From Bradyrhizobium elkanii USDA 76 (GTDB taxonomy: Bacteria; Pseudomonadota; Alphaproteobacteria; Rhizobiales; Xanthobacteraceae): a stretch of 64,000 nucleotides of DNA. Made by a program: the position numbers and the translations under genes. The DNA is taken from assembly GCF_023278185.1 (NCBI RefSeq), contig NZ_CP066356.1, positions 5,758,001-5,822,000 on the forward strand, read 5' to 3'. Positions 31,087-39,728 of this stretch are shown in pieces (positions within the stretch are counted from its first letter, which is position 1; each line of letters begins with the position of its first letter). The notes under the pieces were generated by a model, which saw nothing but the letters and a program-made list of their open reading frames with translations, made no database searches and was not told where the DNA came from.

Positions 31087-33159
31087 GTGAAGGAATGGCG
31101 CGAGTCCGCAAGACGGCGCCGCACCCGCGGAGGGATCGACCTGGAGCAGCCAGCGAAGACCGTCCTGATCTGCTCGTGTGAAGGCACGATGCGCCTTGAC
31201 GTGGCCGCGATCCAACGGGGTTGTCCCAACTGCGAGATCCGGAGCCATCGTCATCTCTGCGGCGCAGAGCTCGAAGATTTCCGCAACGCCGCGAAAACCG
31301 AAGGCCCGCTGACCGTCGCCTGCACGCAGCAGGCCGGGCAATTCACCAATGAGATGGGCGAACGCCCTGGCGCGATCAGCTTCGTCAACATCCGCGAGAC
31401 GGCGGGCTGGTCGCGCGACGGCGCGAAGGCGGGTCCGAAGATGGCGGCGCTGCTTGCGGCGGCCGCGATTCCCGCGCCGGACTATCCGCTGGTCACATTG
31501 TCGAGCGACGGCATCATCCTGATCTATGGGCGCGACGAGACCGCGATCGAGGCCGGCCGGCTGCTGGCGGACCATCTCGATGTCACGGTCATGCTCAGGA
31601 AGCCGGCGGACGTCGTGCCGCCTGCCGCGGCGGTGTTCCCGATCGTGAAGGGCATAATCCACAACGCACGGGGGCATTTTGGCGGCTTCGAGCTCACGGT
31701 CGACGACTACGCGCAGCCACGCCCGTCCTCGCGCGCCCGCTTCGAGTTCGAAGCCCCGCGCGACGGCGCGATCTCGCGCTGCGATCTCGTGCTCGACCTT
31801 TCCGGCGAGCCGCCTCTGTTTCCCGCGCACGATCTGCGGGACGGCTATCTCCGTGCGGATCCGAGAGATCCCGCGGCCATGCTGCGCGCGGTGCTTGCGG
31901 CCCGCGATCTCGTCGGCAGCTTCGACAAGCCGAGATATGTCGACTTCACACCGAGCCTCTGCGCGCATTCGCGCTCGAAGCTGACCGGATGCCATCGCTG
32001 CCTCGATTTGTGCCCGACCGGCGCGATCACGCCGGACGGCGACCATGTCGCAGTCAACGGGGAGGTGTGCGCGGGCTGCGGGCAATGCGCGGCCGCCTGC
32101 CCCACGGGAGCGGCATCCTACGCGCTGCCCCCCGCCGATACCCAGTTGCAGATCCTCCGCGCCATGTTGCGCGCCTATCGCGAGGCCGGCGGCACGCATC
32201 CGGTCCTGCTGCTGCACGACAGCCAGCACGGCACGCCGCTGATCGATGCGCTCGCCCGCCATGGCGACGGATTGCCGGCCAATGTGCTCCCCCTCGCCGT
32301 CAACGAGCTGACGCAGATCGGCCTGGAAGCCATCATCGGGGCCTTCGCCTATGGCGCGGCTGCCGTGCGGCTGCTGCTGCGCGCCAAGCCACGACACGAC
32401 CTGACCGGTTCGTTGCAGACGATCCGAATGGCCGAGACCATCCTCGCCGGACTCGGATTTGACGGCCGCCGCGTGAGCACGATCGAAACCGACGATCCCG
32501 ACACTCTGGCCGAGCAACTGACGGGGATTGGCCCCCTCGCCGGCCTCGATAATCCCGCGACTTTCCTGACGGTCGGCAAACGCGGCGATCTGCTTCGTTT
32601 CGGCTTGAGCGAGCTGCATCGCCTCGCCCCCAAGCCGGTCGACGTGATCGCCTTGCCCGAGGGTGCACCTGTCGGTGCGATCACCGTCGACGTCGGCGGT
32701 TGCACGCTGTGCCTGTCCTGCGTTTCGGCCTGCCCAACCGGCGCGCTCCGCGCCGATCCCGACCGCCCCGTCCTCAAATTCGTGGAAGACGCCTGCGTGC
32801 AGTGCGGCTTGTGTCAGAGCACCTGTCCTGAAAAGGTGATCAAGCTCACCCCGCAGATCGACTTCCGGGCAAGACGCGCGCCGGCGCGGGTGATCAAGGA
32901 AGAAGAACCGGCCCTGTGTGTTCGCTGTGGCACGCCCTTCGGCGTCAAGAGCACGATCGATCGGATCGCGACCAAACTCGAGGGACGGCATTGGATGTAC
33001 CCTGCCGGGGACCGCCGGACCGAGACCTTGCGGATGTGCGCCGATTGCCGGGTCATTGTCATGAGCGAACAACAGTTCGATCCGATCCAGGACGTGCCGG
33101 AACGCGCGCCACCACGGACGACGGATGACTACCTGCGTCAACGCGAGAACAAGGACTAG
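31087..33159 (+). CDS. Multi-[4Fe-4S] ferredoxin-like electron carrier, divergent from fdh accessory operon
   Basis: About 690 aa. The start is uncertain: the GTG at 31087 is taken, and a CTG at 31141 has a good GGAGGG six bases upstream. An N-terminal cysteine-rich segment (CSCEGTM, GCPNC, HLCG) is followed by a region with a Rossmann-like feel. Two ferredoxin pairs follow (GCHRCLDLCPTGA with CAGCGQCAAACPTGA; CTLCLSCVSACPTGA with CVQCGLCQSTCPEK). The C-terminus has CVRCGTPFG ... CADC. Cytoplasmic; likely exchanges electrons with formate dehydrogenase maturation or a redox partner. Only ~50 bp separate it from the ligase-like gene, so one divergent promoter region serves both. Confidence 0.85.
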   Translation: MKEWRESARRRRTRGGIDLEQPAKTVLICSCEGTMRLDVAAIQRGCPNCEIRSHRHLCGAELEDFRNAAKTEGPLTVACTQQAGQFTNEMGERPGAISFVNIRETAGWSRDGAKAGPKMAALLAAAAIPAPDYPLVTLSSDGIILIYGRDETAIEAGRLLADHLDVTVMLRKPADVVPPAAAVFPIVKGIIHNARGHFGGFELTVDDYAQPRPSSRARFEFEAPRDGAISRCDLVLDLSGEPPLFPAHDLRDGYLRADPRDPAAMLRAVLAARDLVGSFDKPRYVDFTPSLCAHSRSKLTGCHRCLDLCPTGAITPDGDHVAVNGEVCAGCGQCAAACPTGAASYALPPADTQLQILRAMLRAYREAGGTHPVLLLHDSQHGTPLIDALARHGDGLPANVLPLAVNELTQIGLEAIIGAFAYGAAAVRLLLRAKPRHDLTGSLQTIRMAETILAGLGFDGRRVSTIETDDPDTLAEQLTGIGPLAGLDNPATFLTVGKRGDLLRFGLSELHRLAPKPVDVIALPEGAPVGAITVDVGGCTLCLSCVSACPTGALRADPDRPVLKFVEDACVQCGLCQSTCPEKVIKLTPQIDFRARRAPARVIKEEEPALCVRCGTPFGVKSTIDRIATKLEGRHWMYPAGDRRTETLRMCADCRVIVMSEQQFDPIQDVPERAPPRTTDDYLRQRENKD

Positions 33160-33165
33160 CCCCGC

Positions 33166-33456
33166 ATGCCTCGATTCATGATGGTTCTGTCGACGTGCCT
33201 TGTCACCACGGTCCTTGGCGGCACAGCCGCCGAGGCAGCCCTTACGAAGGCGGAAAAGGTTGCCCTCAAACAGGCGGTCGTCGCCTGCAAGGCCGAGGCG
33301 AAGGGCAAGAAGATCAAGTGGTTGTCACGCCGCAAATACGTCAACCAGTGCGTCGTGGCTGCGCTCAAGGAACATCCCAGTATTAATGTCGCTCGCATGC
33401 TCAAGGAGACCCCGGAGCTGACGAAGATCCCGGTGGAGCAATGGCCGGGGTATTAG
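33166..33456 (+). CDS. Small exported basic protein
   Basis: 96 aa, 6 bp after the Fe-S protein stop, hence the same transcript. Signal peptide at 1-25 (ends AEAA), then a lysine-rich helical mature part with two cysteines (VVACKAEAKGKKIKW, YVNQCVVAALKEHP). No family recognised. Context suggests periplasmic help to formate dehydrogenase, but that is only positional. Confidence 0.7.
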   Translation: MPRFMMVLSTCLVTTVLGGTAAEAALTKAEKVALKQAVVACKAEAKGKKIKWLSRRKYVNQCVVAALKEHPSINVARMLKETPELTKIPVEQWPGY

Positions 33457-33521
33457 AGCCTGATATCGCGGCTTGACGCCATCGCATGAGGACGCCGCAA
33501 GGCAGCTGCCGCCAAATCAGG

Positions 33522-34814
33522 CTATTTCGACGTCGCGCGCGCCAGGAAGTCCGTGAGCGCGCGGCGATCTTCGGCCGAGCCGATGTGCTGCTCCGGCATC
33601 TTCGTGCCTGGCGTATAGGCGTTCGGCCCGATCTCGAACAGTTTTGAGACGGTCTCCGGCGTCCAGACGATGTCCATCGTCTTGAGTGCGTCGGAGAAGC
33701 GATAGCCCGGCAGCGAGGCGATCTTCCGACCGAACAGTCCGGCAAGCGTCGGACCGGCACGCTGCACCTCCGTCTCCGACAATGTGTGGCAGGCGACGCA
33801 GGCCCTGAAGATTTCGGCGCCGTGATCGCCGGCATAGCCGGCGAGCGGATCCCCCGGCGTGCCCACCACATTCGATCCGATCGCGGCGCCGGTCAGTGCG
33901 TTCCAGCGCCTGATCTTGCCGTCGGCACCGCCGGTCAGGAGCGTCACGCCATCGGGCAGGAATGCAACCGACCAAACCGGCCCGCCCAGCCCGGCGAGCG
34001 TGCGCAGCACGCTGCGCGCCTTGCGATCGACGATCGCCACCGAGCCGTCAATTGCCGCCGCGGCGATCAAGGCGCCGTCATGCGCGACCGCCAAGGCGAC
34101 GATCGGCGTGGTGCCGGCCATGACCTCGCCGCTTGCCTTGCCGTCGGCCGTCATCATGCGCAGCTTGCCGTCCGCTGCGCCGGTGACGATTTCGCCGTCA
34201 GGCGAGATGGCCACGGCATTCAGCGGCAGCGGCACCGTGACGACCTCGGCGCTGCCGTCCGGCAGGCGCCAGATCCGCACCGTCAGATCGTAGCCCACGC
34301 TCACCAGCGATTGTCCGTCGGGGGCAAAGGCCACGCCATTCACGTTTTGCGAGTGACCTTGCAGCACGCGCGAGCCCCCGTCGGACAACGACGAGACCCG
34401 CACGGTGTGGTCCCACGAGGCGGATGCGAGCTTAGATGCATCGGGCGAAACGGCGAGCCCGACGATGGGTCCCGCATGGTCCGCGAAAACCCGGTCCGGC
34501 TGCGGCCGGCCCGACGTCCAGATGGCAATCTGGCCGTCCGCACCAGCCGTTGCCATTCTTCCATCGCCGAGGAAGGCAACCGCGTTCACCGCACCCGAAT
34601 GGAAGCGAAGAACCTGCTCCGCAGACTCGGTTGCCAGGGACCATCGGATAGCTGCGGTGTCGAAGCTACCCGACAGAACCGTCCTGCCATCGCCTGAGAC
34701 GGCGATCGCGCGGACAGGTCCGCCGTGTCCGGCCAATTGCGCTTGCGCCGGTTGCAGCGCGAGAAGCAGCGATGCCATCACAAGGAACGTGGCGAGACGC
34801 AAAATCGAATCCAT
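33522..34814 (-). CDS. Periplasmic WD40 beta-propeller fused to c-type cytochrome
   Basis: 430 aa from the ATG at 34814, which gives a signal peptide (MDSILRLATF ... QPAQAQ). Seven or so WD40-like repeats (~25-325) with typical dipeptide ends (AAIRW, IAIW, TVRIW, GKIRRW). A C-terminal cytochrome c domain has the haem motif CVACH (339-343) and candidate axial Met406 (GTKMPE). Probably a periplasmic electron carrier whose propeller binds a partner. The degenerate FixK-like site 170 bp upstream may matter. Neighbours suggest a link to formate or respiratory electron flow. Confidence 0.85.
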   Translation of the reverse strand: MDSILRLATFLVMASLLLALQPAQAQLAGHGGPVRAIAVSGDGRTVLSGSFDTAAIRWSLATESAEQVLRFHSGAVNAVAFLGDGRMATAGADGQIAIWTSGRPQPDRVFADHAGPIVGLAVSPDASKLASASWDHTVRVSSLSDGGSRVLQGHSQNVNGVAFAPDGQSLVSVGYDLTVRIWRLPDGSAEVVTVPLPLNAVAISPDGEIVTGAADGKLRMMTADGKASGEVMAGTTPIVALAVAHDGALIAAAAIDGSVAIVDRKARSVLRTLAGLGGPVWSVAFLPDGVTLLTGGADGKIRRWNALTGAAIGSNVVGTPGDPLAGYAGDHGAEIFRACVACHTLSETEVQRAGPTLAGLFGRKIASLPGYRFSDALKTMDIVWTPETVSKLFEIGPNAYTPGTKMPEQHIGSAEDRRALTDFLARATSK

Positions 34815-34983
34815 GGCCGTCGGCGACACCCACAGCGAAGCCCCCGGGTCATTCTGCCCGGTTCTTGCGGCACAGCCAAATGCCCCCTGGCGTCCATCGG
34901 GCCCGGCCGCCGATCGTTCTGGAAATCTGGCGTGTCCGTGGTCGACGGGCTTGGCCTCTGGCAAGAACGCCCCATTTGATTCA

Positions 34984-34997
34984 TTGATCCAGCTCAA
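34984..34997. promoter_or_regulatory. Degenerate FixK-like box TTGATCCAGCTCAA
   Basis: One mismatch in the second half-site (CTCAA). It lies 170 bp from the WD40/cytochrome start (minus) and 105 bp from the 35102 gene (plus). Weaker than the sites in 1-21 kb. Confidence 0.4.
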
Positions 34998-35101
34998 CGA
35001 GGGGAGCACATATTCGGCTCAAGGTGCGACAAGCGGCGCCTTGAAAGACGGTCCACACGATCGCAGTCTTGCCACGGGCGCCTCACAAATCGAGGTCGAA
35101 C

Positions 35102-35341
35102 ATGCAAATACACCCCAAAGCATATCTGCAGTTCATCTCGCGCATTTGGCACTTTCGCGTGTTGCCGCCGCGGGATCGCAATCCCGCCAGCCGGGACGCG
35201 TCGCCACTGCTGATCTACATTGCCGCTGTGTTGGCGCTACTACTGGTGATCCTGATCGTCGATCGCCACCGTGTGCCGTTTCAATTCCCGGGAGATGTCG
35301 GCGATCTCGCCGGGATCAACCCGATCTTCATGAGTTTTTGA
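35102..35341 (+). CDS. Small single-pass membrane protein
   Basis: 79 aa from the ATG at 35102 (GAGG upstream). Basic N-terminus, one strong membrane helix (PLLIYIAAVLALLLVILIVD), short C-terminal tail ending GINPIFMSF. No known family. It lies alone between the WD40/cytochrome promoter and a hairpin. Confidence 0.6.
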   Translation: MQIHPKAYLQFISRIWHFRVLPPRDRNPASRDASPLLIYIAAVLALLLVILIVDRHRVPFQFPGDVGDLAGINPIFMSF

Positions 35342-35345
35342 AACA

Positions 35346-35363
35346 CAGCCCGCGACGGGGCTG
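35346..35363. terminator. Hairpin after the 35102 gene
   Basis: CAGCCC / GGGCTG, six-base stem with a six-base loop, starting 5 bp past the stop. No T-run, so only a weak terminator candidate. Confidence 0.35.
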
Positions 35364-35464
35364 CGCAAGCGGACAGGCCGTCCGACGCGTCGAGCTGTTC
35401 AACGCGAGACGAATTTCCCGACCCGTTCATCTGGACTCGTTCAGATGCGGCGGCAGTCGTCTCT

Positions 35465-35659
35465 CTACTGCTGTGCTCCCCTCGGAAACACCAGCGATCG
35501 ATCTTCGAAATCTTCGACCGGCAGTTTGTCTTGTTCTTGCACAGTGGGCATCCCCGCCACTGACGTGTGGCTCACGGACGATGGATGCGATCTCGGGACA
35601 TTTGTCGCGGCCACAACAAGCGCGAGGGCGGTCAGGCCGGCGATCATCAGGAGCTTCAT
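35465..35659 (-). CDS. Small exported protein of unknown function
   Basis: 64 aa. The ATG at 35659 follows GGAGG by six bases. Signal peptide MKLLMIAGLTALALVVAAT, then a short acidic mature region (DKLPVEDFEDRSLVFPRG). The pattern matches small secreted proteins I associate with Bradyrhizobium, from memory. Function unknown. Confidence 0.62.
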   Translation of the reverse strand: MKLLMIAGLTALALVVAATNVPRSHPSSVSHTSVAGMPTVQEQDKLPVEDFEDRSLVFPRGAQQ

Positions 35660-35813
35660 GCGAACCTCCGTTGGTTCTAAGCGAGTCCGATCCCTGACTA
35701 GTGCAGAACTCGCAGTCCACCTGTGAGACCGCTCACATCTCTCCTTTTGTTGATCAGCTCGTTGATCATCGCTGGAGCCGATGCCGTCCGGCTCCAGCCC
35801 CTTCCCACCGCGC

Positions 35814-37118
35814 CTATGGCAGATCTTTCGGGCGCGGCCACAAGCCTCCTTCGGACCAGGATTCAGATTCATCGGGCGACAACGGATCCGCGCCACCGCC
35901 GGTTCGTGCGGGATCGACATTGAGCCATCGGCGCAATTCGAGCTTGCCGATCTGGTTGCGGTGGACCTCGTCGGGGCCGTCGGCCAGTCGCAACAAGCGA
36001 GTCGTTGCGAGTGCTGCCGAAAGGAAATGGTCGTTGTTGGTGCCGCCTCCCCCGAACGCCTGGATCGCCCAGTCGACGATGGTCTGCGCCATGTTCGGCG
36101 CGACGACCTTGATCATCGCGATTTCCTGCCGCGCTGCCTTGTTGCCGACCGTGTCCATCATGTAGGCAGCTCTGAGCGTCAGCAGCCGCGCCTGATCGAT
36201 CTTCATGCGCGCTTCGGCTACGCGCTCGAGCGTCACGGTTTGCTCGGCGAGCGGCTTGCCGAAGGCGACGCGTTTCAGCGCGCGTCGGCACATGCGCTCG
36301 AGCACGCGCTCGGAAAGGCCGATCAGCCGCATGCAGTGATGAATGCGGCCGGGACCCAACCGCCCCTGCGCGATCTCGAATCCGCGCCCCTCGCCGAGCA
36401 GCATGTTGGCGGCCGGCACGCGTACGTTGGTGAAGATCACCTCGGACGCGCGATCAGGTACGCCGTAGAAGCCGAGCACCGGCAGCGAACGGACGACATG
36501 CACGCCGGGCGTCTCCTTCGGCACAAGGATCATCGACTGGCGCTTGTGGCGATCCGGATTGTCCGGGTCAGTCTGCCCCATGAAGATGATGATCTTGCAT
36601 CGCGGATCGGTGGCGCCGGTGGTGTACCATTTGCGACCATTGATCACGTAATCGTCGCCATCACGGACGATCGAGCTGGCCACATTGGTCGCGTCGGACG
36701 AGGCAACGTCGGGCTCCGTCATCGCAAAGGAAGAACGGATCTCACCCGCCAGCAACGGCTTCAGCCAGCGATCCTTCTGCGCCTCCGTACCATAGCGCAG
36801 GATGGTCTCCATGTTGCCCGTGTCAGGGGCGCTGCAATTGAAGACCTCGGGAGCAAGGTGCGAACGTCCCATGATCTCGCATAGCGGCGCATATTCGAGA
36901 TTGGTCAGGCCGTCCTCGTGAGCGGGCAGAAACAGGTTCCACAGGCCGGCCTGTTGTGCGAGCGGCTTCAGTTCCTCGACAACGGGATGCACAGCCCAGG
37001 GCCCGAGCCGCTCGGCCTCCTGATAGTATCGGCGCTCATTCGGGTAGATGTGCTCCATCATGAAGCGCTGGAGACGCGCGGCCAGTTGCTGGCTGCGCTC
37101 GCTTTGGGTGATATCCAC
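35814..37118 (-). CDS. Acyl-CoA dehydrogenase (FAD-dependent)
   Basis: 434 aa. The GTG start at 37118 is fixed by AAGGAG seven bases upstream. Acyl-CoA dehydrogenase signatures: [14 protein letters not shown] (flavin/acyl contact), [32 protein letters not shown], and an arginine-rich C-terminal core. It introduces a trans-2,3 double bond into an acyl-CoA. It follows the acyl-CoA synthetase after 11 bp, so the product of that enzyme is the likely substrate. Confidence 0.92.
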   Translation of the reverse strand: MDITQSERSQQLAARLQRFMMEHIYPNERRYYQEAERLGPWAVHPVVEELKPLAQQAGLWNLFLPAHEDGLTNLEYAPLCEIMGRSHLAPEVFNCSAPDTGNMETILRYGTEAQKDRWLKPLLAGEIRSSFAMTEPDVASSDATNVASSIVRDGDDYVINGRKWYTTGATDPRCKIIIFMGQTDPDNPDRHKRQSMILVPKETPGVHVVRSLPVLGFYGVPDRASEVIFTNVRVPAANMLLGEGRGFEIAQGRLGPGRIHHCMRLIGLSERVLERMCRRALKRVAFGKPLAEQTVTLERVAEARMKIDQARLLTLRAAYMMDTVGNKAARQEIAMIKVVAPNMAQTIVDWAIQAFGGGGTNNDHFLSAALATTRLLRLADGPDEVHRNQIGKLELRRWLNVDPARTGGGADPLSPDESESWSEGGLWPRPKDLP

Positions 37119-37129
37119 GTAAATTCTCC

Positions 37130-38809
37130 TTACAGGCCGCGCAGGCCGTCCCTGAGCGTGTTTCGGGTGATTTTTCCGGATTCCGTCTTCGGCAGATCGT
37201 CCAGCACGCGAATGTCGACCGGGCACTTGTAGGCCGCCAGCCGCTCGCGGCAAAAGCGCGAGAGCGCGGCGGCGTCGATCACGGTGCCGGGTTGAGCGGA
37301 GACGAAGGCGACCACCGTCTCGCCGCGATAGGGATCGGCGGCGCCGACGACGGCTGCCTCGCGCACGCCCGGAAAGCCATAGATCACGTCTTCGACTTCA
37401 CGCGGCCAGACCTTGAAGCCCGAAGCGGAGATCATGTCCTTCTTGCGATCGACGAGATAGAACCAGCCGCTCTCGTCAAAGAAGCCGACGTCGCCGCTAT
37501 GCAGCCAGCCGTTGGTCAGCACCTCATCGGTTTCCGCCGGCTTCCTCCAGTAGCCGGCCATCACCCCTGGGCCACGCACAACCACCTCGCCATGCGCGCC
37601 GGGTCCGAGCGGGCGGCGTTCGTCGTCGACGACGATTGCATCGACGGCGGGCGTCGGCCTGCCGATCGACAGCGCGCCTGAGTCAGGATCGACCGGAATC
37701 CGGCCCTCGTTGGGCGCAAGATGGCTTGCAGAGGTCAGTTCGGTCATTCCATAGGAACTGCGGATCGCCCGTCCAAACCGTCTCGCGAAGGCATCGATGA
37801 CCGAGGGCGCGATCGGCGCGCCGCCGGAATAGATATGCACGAAGCTCTCGAAATGCCGGCTCGTCGCGTCAGCCTGGTTCATCAGCGCAATGTACGCGGT
37901 GATGGCACCGACGATGAATGTCGGCCGCCATTCAAGGAAGGCATCGAGCGCGACCTGGGGCTGGAAGCGATAGGTCAGCACCATCGCCGCACGCGCGGCA
38001 AACGCCGCGACCATCTGGATTTCAAAGCCGGTGATGTGGAATAGCGGCGCGACGCCAAAGATGCGCGACGTGCCGTTCAATTCGAAATGATCGCAACAGA
38101 TCAACGCGGTCGCCACCAGATTGCGATGCGTGAGCATGGCGCCCTTCGGAACGCCCGTGGTTCCGGAGGTATACAAGAGAAGGGCGATGTCGTCGGACGT
38201 CAGAACCGGTGCCGGTGGAGCGGGAGCATTTTCGGCGAAAACCGTCGCCAGCGCCTGAGCCGGCGGAGCTGCGCCCGGCACCGGCAACACCCGGACATCG
38301 TTCCGCGTCTGGAATTCGCGCGCGCCGGTCCAGAACACCAGCTCGGAATCGACCGAACCGGCGGCCGGGAAAACGTTCTCCCATTGATCGTCGTGGCAGA
38401 TCACCGCCTTCGGTTCGCAATCTCCGAACAGCTTGCGAAGCTCCGGCGTGCGGTACATCGGGTTGAGGCTGACGACGATGGCCCCGACCTTCCAAGCCGC
38501 CACGCTGACGATGACGAACTGCGGCACATTCTGAAGAATGACGGCCACCCGATCGCCGCGCCCGACCCCTTTCTGTGCCAAGCGGGCGGCGAGCCGGTCG
38601 CTGAGCCGATCGATATCTGCATAGGTCTGCGTCGCGTCGAAATAGAACAGCGCCGGCGCCTCGCGCGGTGCGGCACGAAACAGATCAAGCGCCGTCCGCC
38701 TTCCGGGATCGGGCGAAGCGACCGACGAGTCCCCGAGCAGCGCGCGCAGCCGGCCCGCGGCTTCCTCGTAAGCGCGCGCACGCGACACGGACTCCAGGCC
38801 GACAGTCAT
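37130..38809 (-). CDS. Acyl-CoA synthetase, AMP-forming
   Basis: 559 aa of the ANL superfamily. AMP-binding signature [15 protein letters not shown], acyl-pocket region [10 protein letters not shown], hinge [25 protein letters not shown], and C-terminal lysine in [11 protein letters not shown]. It activates a carboxylic acid to its CoA ester using ATP. Followed by the acyl-CoA dehydrogenase and preceded by a GntR regulator, so it probably opens CoA-dependent breakdown of the compound imported by the nearby transporter. Substrate class unknown. Confidence 0.92.
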   Translation of the reverse strand: MTVGLESVSRARAYEEAAGRLRALLGDSSVASPDPGRRTALDLFRAAPREAPALFYFDATQTYADIDRLSDRLAARLAQKGVGRGDRVAVILQNVPQFVIVSVAAWKVGAIVVSLNPMYRTPELRKLFGDCEPKAVICHDDQWENVFPAAGSVDSELVFWTGAREFQTRNDVRVLPVPGAAPPAQALATVFAENAPAPPAPVLTSDDIALLLYTSGTTGVPKGAMLTHRNLVATALICCDHFELNGTSRIFGVAPLFHITGFEIQMVAAFAARAAMVLTYRFQPQVALDAFLEWRPTFIVGAITAYIALMNQADATSRHFESFVHIYSGGAPIAPSVIDAFARRFGRAIRSSYGMTELTSASHLAPNEGRIPVDPDSGALSIGRPTPAVDAIVVDDERRPLGPGAHGEVVVRGPGVMAGYWRKPAETDEVLTNGWLHSGDVGFFDESGWFYLVDRKKDMISASGFKVWPREVEDVIYGFPGVREAAVVGAADPYRGETVVAFVSAQPGTVIDAAALSRFCRERLAAYKCPVDIRVLDDLPKTESGKITRNTLRDGLRGL

Positions 38810-38923
38810 CGCCGCTTGCCACCACTGTCGTAACGATGGCGGCCCCGTCCGGCCCGGCGGCCGCTATAGGCGGCCGCCACCACCTGGCGCAGCAGGAACC
38901 GTGGCAAGAGGCGTTCGCCGCCA

Positions 38924-39715
38924 CTACTCATTGGCACTTTTCCCTCGATAGACCGAGCCGAGACGCGCATGCGGTAGCGCGGCACGGCTTGCAAGGGGCG
39001 GTTGGGCCGCCCCACTCTCTTTTGCTTGAATGACCACGCGCGTGCGCCGGATGTGGAGGCGCACCAACACCTGCGCAGCTTCGACATCGCGCGCCCGGAT
39101 CGCGTCCATGATCAGGACATGCTGGGGATCGGAGAACGGAAACCCGTCCTTGGCGTAGGTTTCGCTCACAAACTGCCGCCGGAAATGCTGCGTGCTGTTC
39201 CAGAAGCGTTCGACCATCGCCAGCAGTTGCGGCATCCGCGCCCGCGAATAGGTCCGTAGATGAAACTCCCGGTCAAGCTGGATGTATTCCTCGAGCGTGG
39301 TGACCTGCTCAAGTTCGCGCACAATGCGGTCAAGCGTCTCGATATCCTCGTCGGTCAGATTTGGAACGCTTTCGCCGATGGCGAGCGGCTCGACCGCTTC
39401 ACGGATCTTGTAGATCTCGATCGATTCTTCCGAATTGACGTCCGCAATCCAGGCGCCACGGTTCGGCGCCATCACGACGAGCCCCTCGTTCTCGAGTTGC
39501 TTCAGCGCCTCGCGCACGGGAATGCGGCTTGCTCCAAAATGAGCCGCAAGGAGCTCCTGCCGAATCCGCGTGCCCGGCCGCATCTCGCCGCTCAGCACCG
39601 CGCTGCGAATTTCGCTTGCGATCCTCTCGCTCATCAGGCGACCGGACTCCGGATCGTCTTCAGTGCCGTCCCGCGTCATGTCCTTCCAATGGGGAGGCCG
39701 CTGATAAGGACTCAT
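38924..39715 (-). CDS. GntR-family regulator with FCD domain
   Basis: 263 aa. The ATG at 39715 follows AAGGAGGG. Winged HTH at ~30-95 (GTRIRQELLAAHFGASRIPVREALKQLE), then an FCD effector domain (~110-235) with metal/acid-binding residues (EFHLRTYSRA, histidine in QHVLIMDAI). FCD regulators usually sense organic acids. It lies 13 bp after the ABC ATPase and upstream of the acyl-CoA synthetase on the same strand; it probably represses this block. Confidence 0.9.
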   Translation of the reverse strand: MSPYQRPPHWKDMTRDGTEDDPESGRLMSERIASEIRSAVLSGEMRPGTRIRQELLAAHFGASRIPVREALKQLENEGLVVMAPNRGAWIADVNSEESIEIYKIREAVEPLAIGESVPNLTDEDIETLDRIVRELEQVTTLEEYIQLDREFHLRTYSRARMPQLLAMVERFWNSTQHFRRQFVSETYAKDGFPFSDPQHVLIMDAIRARDVEAAQVLVRLHIRRTRVVIQAKESGAAQPPLASRAALPHARLGSVYRGKSANE

Positions 39716-39728
39716 GAAAGGCCCTCCT

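Noticed and set aside
31078..33141. 687-codon minus-strand open frame
   Set aside because: Antisense to the multi-[4Fe-4S] protein gene, which has clear cysteine motifs.
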